Origin: Stratiolaelaps scimitus
Taxonomy: Eukaryota; Arthropoda; Arachnida; Mesostigmata; Laelapidae
Length of the DNA stretch: 64,000 nt
Direction: 5' to 3'
NCBI GenBank assembly: GCA_019614645.1
Contig: JABWDB010000004.1
Span: 806,001-870,000 of the forward strand
This document shows positions 39,592-55,799 of the stretch, piece after piece (position 1 is the first letter of the stretch; each line of letters opens with the position of its first letter). The notes below the pieces were generated by a model. That model was not told where the DNA came from, did not search any database, and worked only from the letters and a program-made list of their open reading frames with translations. Made by a program: the position numbers and the translations under genes.

Positions 39592-40555
39592 TTAGATTAA
39601 TTAAAAAAGGTGCATCTACATTGATTTAAATATCGCCTTGTTATCATTACTATCCGGCTAGGAGAAGATGGCTTAGAGAGATGATGATGGCGCCACATCT
39701 ATGATCTGCTCGACGCATGCAACGATACAATGCTTTTATCAACAAAAATAGAGAAGTTCAATTTCATGTTGGCAGCTGGCGCATTCAGCGAATACAAACA
39801 ACTTGGCGTTTTTAGTCGTTCGTTACAGCATAAATAGTGTAGTGGAGCGCCCAATGACAGAATCCGTTTTTGGTGAAGAGTTAATTACGATTACAGATCT
39901 CACGTTGAGCTGCTGCGTTACAGAGGTCACGTTAGAGGGTCCGCAGCCGGCCCAACGAGTGAACAATTCACGGGAGCTATTCTCAAAGTTTCATATTGTA
40001 GAAATTCGATTGCAACACGATATACGCTTAGTTCGCTTAGAAAACCGTCATTTTCGAAGGGTAATTTTGAATTTTGCTTCCCTTGTTTGCAGCTAACAAT
40101 TAACGTATATTGAAATAACAATAAAGTAGAATAGATGCCACAATATGTACCCCCACTTGAGGAAGACAATAAAAAGTCATGGATGGATCGATAGGAATCC
40201 AAATGGATTATTACCAATGATCACCTAGATTACCCACACAAATGAGAGAACTTCAGGCCATAAATCGATACCCTGGTTGTGAATGACACGAATAGTTTTA
40301 ATTAAGCTAATTCGATCGTTCAGTCGAACCGCTAATGCCGTGCCAACTCGTCCGCCACGCGCCATCTTAATAAGCAGCCCGCTGGCCCTGAACGACTGGG
40401 TCCCTGCACTCACAGATTCCGGACGCGTGCAACGTTTCTGTTTTCACTAGTATCGTATCTAATATATTATCTGGAACTTGCATCCCGAGGTGGCACTCGT
40501 ATATGTTGTTACTTCGCGCTACCCTTTTAAGCAATTAAAATTCACGTGGCCACCT
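39592..40555. other. Intergenic stretch, nothing recognised
   Basis: Between the receptor's stop codon and the LINE. A minus frame at 40413-40225 (RGGRVGTALAVRLNDRI...) is compositionally coding-like, but I cannot assign it and it lacks a clear start. No other structure seen. Confidence 0.35.
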
Positions 40556-42760
40556 TTAACCAAGGAAGTTGTCAAGGTTTAGAAGGGATGATAGCGGAGA
40601 AGCAACAGATGTTGCCGATAACGATATTAGCTTGCTAGGGACTCCCGCCGCACCCATACATCGCTTCGCCTTCGTCGACTCGAGCGCCCTACGTACCCCC
40701 GCTACTTCAACGGGGGCGGCTAATGCAAAGCAGGGCCTCTGAGCTGTCCAAATATAGGTCAGTTCAGGACGGATGTCCTCCTGCAACTTAAGCGCCGATA
40801 CAGTTTTTGAACCCACTGTCGCGAAGCGCCAGTTTACTTCGTCGGCGATCTCCTAAGAAGAACTACCCACAAGAGTGTCGGGTAAAACTACCTCGCCTTT
40901 TACCCTGTCATACGTCGAGTTGATGAAATCCCAACATCTTCAGTACTGTCCGCGTCGGGTCGCTTAACCATCCGAAAATTTCTGGGTGCGGTGTTCCTAT
41001 GACCAACGGAACACCTTTCTGAGATTGCGACTACGACCGGGTGATCAGGGGCATAACGGGGTGCAGCATATCGCCAGGGACACGTCTGTGGAGTTCTCGC
41101 AGTTAGCGATTGCAATGTGGTCCAAACATGTGCCAGATGCAGGGCATGTGACACTATCGATTATGTGACATAGCTTTCGTGGAAGGAAGCCGAGAGCAAG
41201 TTAGTTCGAGTCGCCCAGAAGAATGCTGGACAGGGAAGTCTCCTTCGGGAAAATATTATCCAGGATGTCGAAAAGCGTATCCCTATAGGAGAAGTGATTC
41301 GAATAGAACACAATGATTGTACCATCAAAATCCGGCTTCCTTAGGTTCACCTTAGTAACTTGGACATAGCACCCGGCTTTTTTAATAGCCCTATTCTTCT
41401 TTTGTTTCATTCTCGGGTCTGACGGTAAGGTAAGGCTTTATATTAATTTATTAAAGGAACTGTAGGTAGAGTCGAATTCTGCGCGATCGAAGTTGTACCC
41501 GGAAGGTTGACTTAATCTCCTCTCCCGATGTTGTATTGACAGCCATGTTTGTCACTATCGACGTGAAAGATTTAATCGCGGTTGGGGCCGCCGACGCTGG
41601 AAGGTCCGTCGAAGGGGAACTCGCCGTTTCAGTGAAGGAGGCCGACAGAGTGTCAACTACCGTCACAGTGATAGCGTGTTCTTCGCTGAGTTGTTGACGA
41701 AGCCGGCGTTCCACCATTTTCTTCCGTTTTTCGATTTTGCAGGCTCGGAGCGGAGGACCTCTACAGTTGACACATTTGGGTGACTTTTTAAAATTCATCG
41801 CCAAATGGCCAGGTTCACTATAATTTCTGCACGCTTGTTCGTTTCCAAAGGAAGCGACTATGTCTCCTAACCTTTGACAATGTAAGCAATGAAACGGCGT
41901 GCTTACGTACATAACAACCCTATATGTCTTGTAGGCCAGGAAAACATCAGCCGGTGGGACTTTTGAGAACTGTAAAAACATTCTATCTGTAGGACTTGCA
42001 ACGAGCGTCTCTCCCCCTCGTCTCTTAATTAGCTCCCTCTTTACGGCGCCGACCCACGAGCTCATCAGCGCTTTCGCTATTTCGTCCTTAGCGAAGTCTC
42101 TATCAACATCAGTGATCCTCGTCCACAGTTGTTTTAAGTCGCGGCACGGCTGGTAACAGGGATATTGAGGAGTTCATTCAAATGCAACATGTTTCTCCGT
42201 GTAAATTCTCTCCGCTTCCTTGACAGTTTTCGTCCACGTATGGATGACGTTGGATCCGGCATCGGCCCTGGAAAACAGGAACAACCTGTAGACCTCACGG
42301 CATAGAGGTAGCAGGTTACCTCGAGACGGTTCGCTAGATGTCATTTCTACTTTACTCGAAATCACGACACGGAAATGTCCCTTGAAGTTGTTGACCGTCT
42401 TCTCACGAACAGCTTCAATCTGGGCTTACTCTCCTGCAACCCTTTTCGTCGTCTCCCTGTTGACCACCAGCTTCCAACTGGAAATGGACTCTTCATTAAT
42501 CTCTGTGGGACTGATCACCTGTGCAGCGCTGCAGCTGGCAGCCGTAGCCTCATCAGCAGCGGCGTCGTGGGCCACAGAACCAGATTCTCGTGCCCTGCTG
42601 GGCAAGCCATCAGCATTGAATTGCCTATTGCTTCCTGCTGCCGTGGCTATTTCTTGGACGTCTCAACAACCTCCAATACTCTTTGTACGCCTGACAATAA
42701 ATAATGCTGTTGGTGTTGCCTTCACCATGATTAGGGTCGTCCCCTAATTTGTTTGAAACA
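40556..42760 (-). mobile_element. LINE with zinc-knuckle ORF1, endonuclease and start of RT
   Basis: Minus strand. ORF1 runs from an ATG at about 42730 to 41451 with stops and shifts; the frame 42065-41451 carries a gag-like zinc-knuckle cluster (CLHCQRL...ACRNYSEPGHLAMN...CVNCRG) in which some Cys are lost. Before it are KVVISS/VEMTSSEPS and a KEAERIY segment. Next comes endonuclease remnant (about 41410-40900: VTKVNLRKPDF, FSYRDTLFDIL, LLGDSN, DHPVVVAIS) and the leading part of the RT domain (about 40860-40556: DEVNWRFATVG, VEVAGVRRALESTKAKRCMG). It stops abruptly at 40556, so the RT catalytic core is absent, the opposite of the usual 5' truncation. Gene order fits jockey/I/CR1-type LINEs. 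Confidence 0.7.
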
Positions 42761-43319
42761 TTTCAAGGTCTTAACACCTAAACCTTTGTGAATCAGCCGT
42801 CCCGGAACTGACGCCACATTTATAAGCTACCCGGTGTTAATATTATTTTGTGGTAAAATATTTAGGTCACTTTCTATGCCTGCATTCTGGTCACACATAG
42901 ATTAAGATGGGTACACCATATCAATCAAACAGACTATATAGTTCAGTTCTATTCTGTTGGATATTGACTATAATTGCGTGTCTTAAAATATAGAATACTT
43001 GGAGAGAACAGTTGGGGTTCAGGTCTTGGAACAACAGAAGCTAACGATATCAATTTGAATCCTACGTTCACAGCTTTGTTGCAAGTTCGCAGATTCGGGT
43101 GCGATTGTCTTATCAACATGTTGTGCATGGCGGCGTACAGCTGAGCTGATGTTGTATTGTCGAATGTATCGTGCGCCGATGTTTCTACACTCATCCGGCA
43201 TTTGTATTAAGTAAACGGCCATATTCATTTTTTGTTTGACAAGTGTCCATGATCGGCTGCCAATCATTGGAAATATTGCCCTTATTATTAAGATTATGAA
43301 ACATTTATCTCGCCCCTTT

Positions 43320-43320
43320 T

Positions 43321-43370
<50 letters not shown>
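43320..43370. repeat. (CT)n(CA)n microsatellite
   Basis: An uninterrupted CT run (43322-43352) passes directly into a CA run (43353-43370). It is followed by a branch-point-like CAACTAAAC and an AG at 43389-43390, so it may act as the pyrimidine tract of the following exon. Confidence 0.9.
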
Positions 43371-43390
43371 TCTATCTCAACTAAACGATG

Positions 43391-43756
43391 CAGGCGGCAC
43401 TCAAAGAGACTGATCCTGACAAAGCAGATGCCTTTGGTACGTGCATGAACTACATAATCAAAGCACCGCATGAGAGGTGTGCGATAACCGCAGGTATAAG
43501 CAAAGCCGGCCTAAAAAAGATTAGAGCTGAGTTCACGATGGACCCACCGCACGATGGCGGGCGACTAAGCAGGGCAGAGAGGAGCAAGCACTTTCAAGGG
43601 ATGAGGGAAATGTTCGCTAAGATGATGGAGGAAGCCAAGAAAGGTCTTGAGGAAACTGACAAAGATAAGGTTGATGCTTTGGAGACTTGTATGAAGCACA
43701 CGACGAGCAAGTTGGTGAATCACTTGTTATATGGTCTTGGGTTTTGCGTCAAATGA
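43391..43756 (+). CDS. Small unrecognised coding exon with internal duplication
   Basis: An open frame of about 121 residues ending in TGA. Two related segments occur, LKETDPDKADAFGTCMN near the start and LEETDKDKVDALETCMKH about 85 residues later, separated by a basic, charged region (KKIRAEF, RLSRAERSKHF, MFAKMMEEAKKG). The shared ETD-x-DK-x-DA-x-x-TCM unit with one Cys each suggests a duplicated helical motif in a small protein. There is an in-frame ATG at 43388, but the sequence before it (microsatellite pyrimidine tract, CTAAAC, ATGCAG) looks more like a splice acceptor, so I treat it as the last exon of a gene whose upstream exons were not found. No signal peptide is encoded here. Family unknown. 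A SINE tail follows 31 bp after the stop. Confidence 0.5.
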   Translation, partial: QAALKETDPDKADAFGTCMNYIIKAPHERCAITAGISKAGLKKIRAEFTMDPPHDGGRLSRAERSKHFQGMREMFAKMMEEAKKGLEETDKDKVDALETCMKHTTSKLVNHLLYGLGFCVK

Positions 43757-43786
43757 GAAACAGATAGACGTTAATCCTATGGTAAC

Positions 43787-43830
43787 TTTTCCTGGCTGAC
43801 TGACAGCCAACATTTAACGCCAACGGTACA
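43787..43830 (-). repeat. Solo SINE tail
   Basis: Reverse complement of the conserved tail (GGCTGACTGACAGCC stem-loop, then AACATTTAACG). The head is absent. It lies just downstream of the small coding exon and may form part of its 3' untranslated region. Confidence 0.6.
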
Positions 43831-43849
43831 ACCTGTCCTGATCCGCAAA

Positions 43850-44809
43850 AGGTGCAATGTCATTACGCCTTCCTTTCCTAGAAACATGCATAGTATGGCT
43901 TCGGCAAGAACTCAAGAGCAGTTGGCTGTCTTGTGAAAAGCAGATTACTTCTCGACGAACTCGTTGTTGAGGAGCAAACCTCACATCCTCTCTGCTACGA
44001 ACACCAGACTGATACAGGAATTACAGCCTAGTATGTCAAAGTGAGTTTCTTGAGTTTCTACAGTACGTTCGTGTTCCAGCAGATATAGCTAAATCGCTTG
44101 TTGTGTGCCTCTGAATAGATCTTAATGAGTTTATCACATTTGGAACGTTTTATCACCTAGTCTACTCGTCGAGTTAAGCTTTTGAAGGAAGTCTTCCATA
44201 CGGATGAATGTATCGTATACATTGCTTCTTTTTAAAAGCAGATCACATTTTCAATATATCTAGATTGTGCGTTGCTGTCCGTTGATTTATGCATATTTCG
44301 TTTATATGGGCAGATATTTAATAAACGCGGAAATAATAATTCTACAAATAAACAGAAGATCTGTAGAATGGCTGTTGACATTAAATATCATCTATTACAT
44401 CTCCAGCTTTAGCACTATGACCAAGGTAGAAGTAACATACCGCATGATAATCTTCGAGTCCACTTTTATTTTCAGCAGTCACAGAGGGACAAGGCGAGCT
44501 CGCAAAATCCTCTTTCAGTGTTTGACGCGTCCAGTCAAACACTCTTTGTTGTAAAAAATCAACGTATTAAATAAAGTCCGAATATGTTACAGTCATGACA
44601 TGCTCACAAATGGTTCGATACAAATCCTTCTCGCTTCTTAACAGTAATGCATCCATAGTATTGACTTTTACCATTTCAACTACAATAGAATACATATCCA
44701 CGTGCCTCTCTCTCTCTGCCTCTCTCTCTCACTCTATATATATATATATATATATATATATGAGTATGTACATTAAAATTGTTTGCGTAACGTCTAACAC
44801 AAACATGCC
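43850..44809. other. Intergenic stretch with CT/TA microsatellite
   Basis: Between the small plus-strand exon and the codanin-1 stop. It is AT-rich and contains CT runs followed by a TA run at about 44705-44761. No gene recognised. Confidence 0.4.
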
Positions 44810-47800
44810 TCATCGAGCATACACAGTATTAATCATAAGTTGGTAGACGCTTAGCAAAGCTTTCGCCGATTCAAGCTTATCCCTGTCGGCAAAACGTTCA
44901 AGTATATATCGGTTCCTTGCTGAGTCAACGTGGTAGTCTTCGTGCAAGCCGACCTCCTTGAGAATCGCAATGACAGCGTTGGCAACCTCCATTGTCGCCG
45001 TCCTCATAATCGACACCATGCCCAAGTCAACAAGAAGACTTTCAGCAGCATTCAATGACGGTTGAGTCCACTCGCGGCGATGCAGTAGCGCCTGGCGGGC
45101 GTTTTCGAGTGTCATTTTCCACGGCGGCATCCGCGCATCGAGCGTCATCCTAACCAGATGTTCTAGAGAATCGATGACATGACCCACAGAATCGCTGGCT
45201 TTGTGCACATCCACTGGCTTGAGTTCGAGAGCAGCGACGTCAAGTGTTTGAGACTCATCGGTGATCTCTTTGTTGCAGTCTTTAATTAGGTTGTGCAGGT
45301 ACTCGGTTGAGATACGACACCGGACCCAGTTTTGTATTTGCATGTGACACTGTTTCGCACAGATCTTCTTCGCCATCAGCACAGCGTCGGGGCCACACTC
45401 GGTGGGCAGAAGTTCATTGAGAGCGAGGCCCATATGTGAGTCGCAAGCGGGCAGTAGCACATTTTCCGCTTTGAGTTGCAATCTGGCGCACATGTTTTGG
45501 GCGAGATTCCGCATCAGATCGGACGTAACCGCTTTGCCACTGACCCTTACCTGTTTCAAGGAGAGTTTCACCTCCTCACGAAACTGGATCTCCACTTCTG
45601 GTTTCTTTGATTTGACCACCTTTTCAGGTATCTCCTTGGCGACGTGAGCCACATTTCTCTTGACCGACGGGGGATTTACGAAAAAGAACGTCTCCTCTAG
45701 TTTAGTTTCCAAACCAAGTTCGTGTCGTGACACGTTATTGACCTGGACGGGGGCGATCTTTTTCAAACGCACCTCACTCGGGTTTAGGTAGTAGTAGTCA
45801 AGAACTATCGATTTCAAGTTAGTTAAAAAAGGGAACATCATATGTAGGAGTTGTACGTCAATGAACTCCTCAAGACCGGGTTTAAGCGAAATATCGATGG
45901 TAGGCCCAGAAAAGACAATTGGCATATCCAAGTTGTGAAATACCCAGCCGATCATCATTCGAAACAGTACTGAGCAAAGATCGAGCGAATCACATGACCT
46001 AAACAGTGATGACAAAATCTGCCAGGTTTCTTGATATGTGGACAGTCTGCCAACCGCAGAATCAGCCAGTGAAAGGTATGCCATAAGCCAGGACATCGTC
46101 AGAAGGAGTCGCTTCTCCTGAAGCGATGAACGTAAACACTCGGAAAGATCTATGAGAGGTGGGACCTTTTCACGAAGTGCGCACTGAAGCTCTGCTATTT
46201 GAGGGATACCAGCATCGCCCGTTGAGTAGGGCAAGAACTCGATGAGTCCGAGAAATGCTCCGTATAGCCGTAGCCGGTAAAGATGCGTACCGAGCTCCTC
46301 GCGAATCTGACTATCAATACTAGTCTCGGTGTCGTCCGGCGTCATGGCTTGTTTGTCCTCGTCGAGTATATGATTTAGCAGGACACTCTTGAGATGGGCG
46401 TGGAACTGCACGTAGTTTGCTTCGAGAATAAAACTGTGAAAGAACGCTTGATAACCATTAAACTGGTACCGTGTCGAAAGCGAAGTAACCGGCTTCTCTA
46501 GCCGACCTCGAAGCTTCGACCACTTATCCGGGCTGACATTGCGGAAATCCTGAAGGACCTTCTCGGACGTATTACCCGACTCGTCGGTCTCGAGGCTTCC
46601 ACAACATGTGGCAACTAGCTGGCGCGTCAGGAGCTGTGCAAGATGGAGAAGGTTACACGGATCCATGGATAGCTCGAAAATACTACGCACTCTACTCCCG
46701 AAACGCAGCTCATTGTTGTGATAGCCAAAAGTTGCCTGAAAACGGAGTTGACAACAGTTTCAGGACATTCTTCACTATCCTCAGGACAGGAGATGCATTT
46801 AATTCAGTGCATCAACACCGCGAAGTACCTATCCATACCTGCGTTTGAAAGTAACTCGACTTAGGCAACAGACTAATGTATCAAACCAATATTAAAATAA
46901 TACCTAACCGCACTAACACATGTTTTAGAACGTAAGCCAGTTGAGCAAGTGTCAACAGCCTAATTTTAAGTATGTACACAACTGAGACGCTGTCGCCCCG
47001 AACAGACTCACCTCCTGCCAATCTTTCAGTAGTTGGCAAAATGCGTCTCTTTGTCGACGAAAAGCCCCGAACTGTTGCTGTGTTGGGAAGTTGTCCACGT
47101 TATCGGTGGACGCGTCGAACGATACGCCTTGAAGGAAGCTGCTTCGGAATGTCGAGAAACTCCTCTCTTGGCTGCAGAGTTCGCCCAACTGTACGAATAA
47201 TTCTGAGCTCATTTGTTCAACATGGGGAAGAGCGTTCAGCAGCTTTAGCATGTCGGCCTTAAGGATCACCAGGAGGGGATCACTGCAGCGTAATACTTGC
47301 ACAGCGAAATAGGCACAATTGCTCACCGTCCCTAGTAATAGGCTGTTTTGTGATGCGCCACGCTTCACCTTGGCGACGAGTAGCTGTACAACGAAGTGCA
47401 GCTCGACTAAGAGATTAGGTACAAAGTTGCGGGTCAGACAGAACGCGTAAACGTATGCGATACGGTCGAGCGTCCCCTGCTGACTCACAAATTTCATTTC
47501 TGGGGAATCGATTATTTCGTCACTCGATTGCGATCCGACCGTCGTTGCTTCATGTTTCATAGTGCGAGCGATCTCCTTTTGTTTTTGCGTCGCCTCTTGG
47601 GGACTGCGGCTCACCTGTAATACGCAGCAGGAACATGTACGGCCTGTGGTAGTCGTCTCTAACATTCCCGAGATATGTGTAATCGCAAGAATAATGTAAT
47701 GACCCTGTGATTAGCACGTCACCGGATATGGCAGACGTTTTCATTGCTCGCAAAGGGTCTTCTGTTAGTGAATTACCTCTGGCGTGTTAACGAAATCAGC

Positions 47801-49222
47801 GAGAACCATTGGTGACTGTTCCCACAATCGGACAGGCGTTGGAGTGATTCGTTTCTTCGGAGTTTTCGTCCCGTCGCATGACGTGTCCTTCAACTGAGAC
47901 TGTGGTGTTTGTCGAGTCAACGATGCCCGTTTAGCATGGCCAGCCTTAGTGCTCTTTGGTACCTGACGGTTGAAGATACCTGCAAGACGTCGTTCGCATT
48001 TTCAGTATGCACCATATTAGGTATAATATATGGGATAACGTGTTGTTGAATGTTGCGGATGATTCGTATATCCACACGAATATATATATATATATGTATA
48101 ATTGACAACTTGTTTTAGAACCGCCAGTTGTTATTCTCACAAGACTTTTCACGCATTTTTCGACGTAACAAAATTAGTTACCTTCGGCTGCTAACGGGGG
48201 AGTGGCTACCTCAAGGTTTCCTGTCGGCCGAATCGGCGTCGACTGTCGTATAGTAGGCCTTTTATGAGCCTTTCCGGTAGACCCACGTTGCAAGTCACCT
48301 AAAAATGTTTCTCGTGTAAGTCTCTTATTTAACAGCAAAATGACTCCTTTTTGCGAAGGCTGAAAACTATTAGCACTAGTAGTTACGTTAAAGGCCTTAT
48401 GAAGAAGACAATAAGAGATAAAGTATCCCGACTAAAAGTTGTGCTCAACGATAGAAGCAGTAAGGTTCCAATCTGCTAACAATTACTGACCCTTGATCTG
48501 AATTGAGGTGTCACCGAGCGAAGGGAACTCGTCCCTACTGAACGACAGGGCCGTTTGTGACTCTCGATGCGCCAGAGGTGATGATGCAGGTGAGTCAGGC
48601 TGGTCGCGATATTGGCGGTTTCCTGATACATCGTGTTGAAGGTCATCTTTGGCTTCAGCTGGACTTGACGGCTGATGAGGTGCATTGAAGTTTTTTCTCG
48701 GTGTCCCCTTGATCGGAGTTCTGTCGGGGTTAGATTTTGCCAACGTTGAGCGACGATCCTGGCAAACAAGCACTCAGGTTGGTAACAGCCATAAAATAGC
48801 AGAGAGATATAGATGCCTCTGCGGGGAAATTATACAAGTAATTTGCAATGTATAGCAAGCAATTCAACGAAATTCGTCTATAGAGAAAGAGGCCACCCAA
48901 GAAAGATGTTTTGAACTGCTGTGTGATTTTGGAAAATACAATTCAATAATCGGGTCAAAACTCACAAACGAAGAGACGGCTTCGGTAATATTACCTTGGA
49001 ATGACTCTGGACAGAACTAGGTGCCCGCGGGGCGTTTTCCAAAACATTGCAACACTGATTCCGAAGGTACGTCAATAGCTCATAGACGAATTCTGTTGAA
49101 TTTACACAGGGAATCTGGAGTTGATCGCATATTGCTCTGCAGTCGTTGCTGGGCAAAAATTTCAAAATTTCGTCACTTTCTAGCTGTCCAGCTACCAACG
49201 ACTCGACCAGCTGGGTCGCCAT
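44810..49222 (-). CDS. CDAN1: Codanin-1
   Basis: Codanin-1 binds the histone chaperone ASF1 and restrains its supply of H3-H4; human mutations cause congenital dyserythropoietic anaemia type I. Six exons: 49222-48995, 48758-48491, 48298-48182, 47979-47777, 47614-47012, 46735-44810, all GT/AG and in phase, giving 1114 residues (human about 1227). The start has a good context (AAAATGG) and MATQLVESLVAG resembles the vertebrate N-terminus. Landmarks: EFPSLG at 153-158 (cf. EFPPVG); KKRITPTPV at 246-254, matching RRINPTPV, an ASF1-binding B-domain-like motif; the QEATQKQKEIAR helix; ALTRNFVPNLLVELHFVVQLL-type core (exon 5; here LTRNFVPNLLVEL); FAVQVLRC; FRRQRDAFCQLLKDW; GSRVRSIFELS at the start of exon 6; FLPY near residue 630. 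The large last exon holds over half the protein. It is divergently paired with KAT8. Confidence 0.93.
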
Positions 49223-50572
49223 TTTAAACTGCCCGCCAAAAAGTGCCAAAGCGAAAACACCAACAGGAATGTTCACCGGAGGATTGCTGCTGACCGTACA
49301 GTGAGCGGTTTTTCCAATGACAGTGAACACGACGACAACACATCAGGATGAGTTCGTAAGATGTTCGGAAATTGATAGAACGGAACTAGCTCTTCACAGC
49401 TACAGGTTAGATTGACTAATGTCCTGCCTGGTAACCGTAGCTTTACGTTAGCCACGGAGGCATTTAGAGTGAAGTCTTACTCCTGCGCACACATTTTGTA
49501 GATTGGCATGATAAGATAAGAACAGTTATCAGCATTGGGAATCACTAAGGCTTACGAATTTAGAATCTCAACAGGGGCACATGGGGGGGGGGGTCTCATT
49601 CTGTGAAAGGTGACTGCTCGAGTCTTTCAGCAATTTCGAAGCGTATCCTGTTTCGATCGATTCAACCGGCCACTCTCCACTTGAGCGAGGGGGCTGTGGT
49701 CAACAAATTCGAGCCAAAATCTCCCATGTCGATCCTTCTATTCAAGATTGTATTCATGTGATGGATCGCAGATTGTTGCTACGAGCGGTCGGTACGAGTG
49801 TCTATGCCGGAAGGACAAACAACTGATCTGTCAACACAGAGCCGTAAAACACAAATGTTTCTTAAGGATACGTGTACTTGTTTATGATGCCTAAATTTGA
49901 ATTTCCTGGTGTAGTAAAGCGCGGTTCACCTGCTGTGTACCAGAAATTATTGTCTGATGACTCCAATAGGAGCACCACCACTCTTTGTACGATAATGTTG
50001 CCTCAAATCTAACTGACATTCGTGTAACGCTTCCCCGAAATCATCTTGAACAATCGAGTAAATCGGAATCATGCCACCACAATGACACCTCTAATTAGCA
50101 TTACCTACGTTTGAATTACATATATATAAAGCTTTGGAAACTTTAAAAACGTAACATTTTATACTTACCCCTATCTACCTCTGCAGCTTGCTTAACATTG
50201 ACCAATGAAGCTTCTATGCACAGCACTGAGCTGCCCCGTTGTTTTTGTTTAGAATTTCGCACTGCTTCTCAGTACAGAAGCTCGCAAGATTAGAGCCCAT
50301 CTTACAGCGACGTCGACATTGCTGCGCCATTACGCGCGCTTCGCTCTGTTGTCATAACCGCGCGTGTCCGGGCAACATTCGCCGTTGGGTGTGCGTGCTG
50401 ATGTTCGTGTGTTGACCCCATCGGGAAACGCTATTACTCAGGTTAAGATCGTTGTTCTTGGTCGGGATTGTCTGTGATTGGCGACCCTAGGCGTGATTTG
50501 TCAGAGGTGAGGTTCTTATCTGTACATTCGAGTGTGAAAAATTCGTCAACAAACGGCCGCATTCGCAACAAC
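49223..50572. promoter_or_regulatory. Divergent intergenic region between CDAN1 and KAT8
   Basis: The two start codons are 1350 bp apart and face away from each other, so both promoters must lie here or in upstream untranslated exons. The segment at about 50290-50450 is GC-richer with several CG and CGCG steps and probably contains the KAT8 promoter or 5' UTR. No TATA box is obvious. A poly-G tract lies near 49586. Confidence 0.45.

Positions 50573-55799
<5,227 letters not shown>

Noticed and set aside
40225..40413. Minus frame with RGGRVGTALAVRLNDRI
   Set aside because: Coding-like composition but no start, no assigned family and no splice partner.
50468..50572. In-frame extension of KAT8 upstream of the ATG
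   Set aside because: The extension has no ATG (it opens at a TTG) and the ATG at 50573 has a strong context and a family-typical total length.
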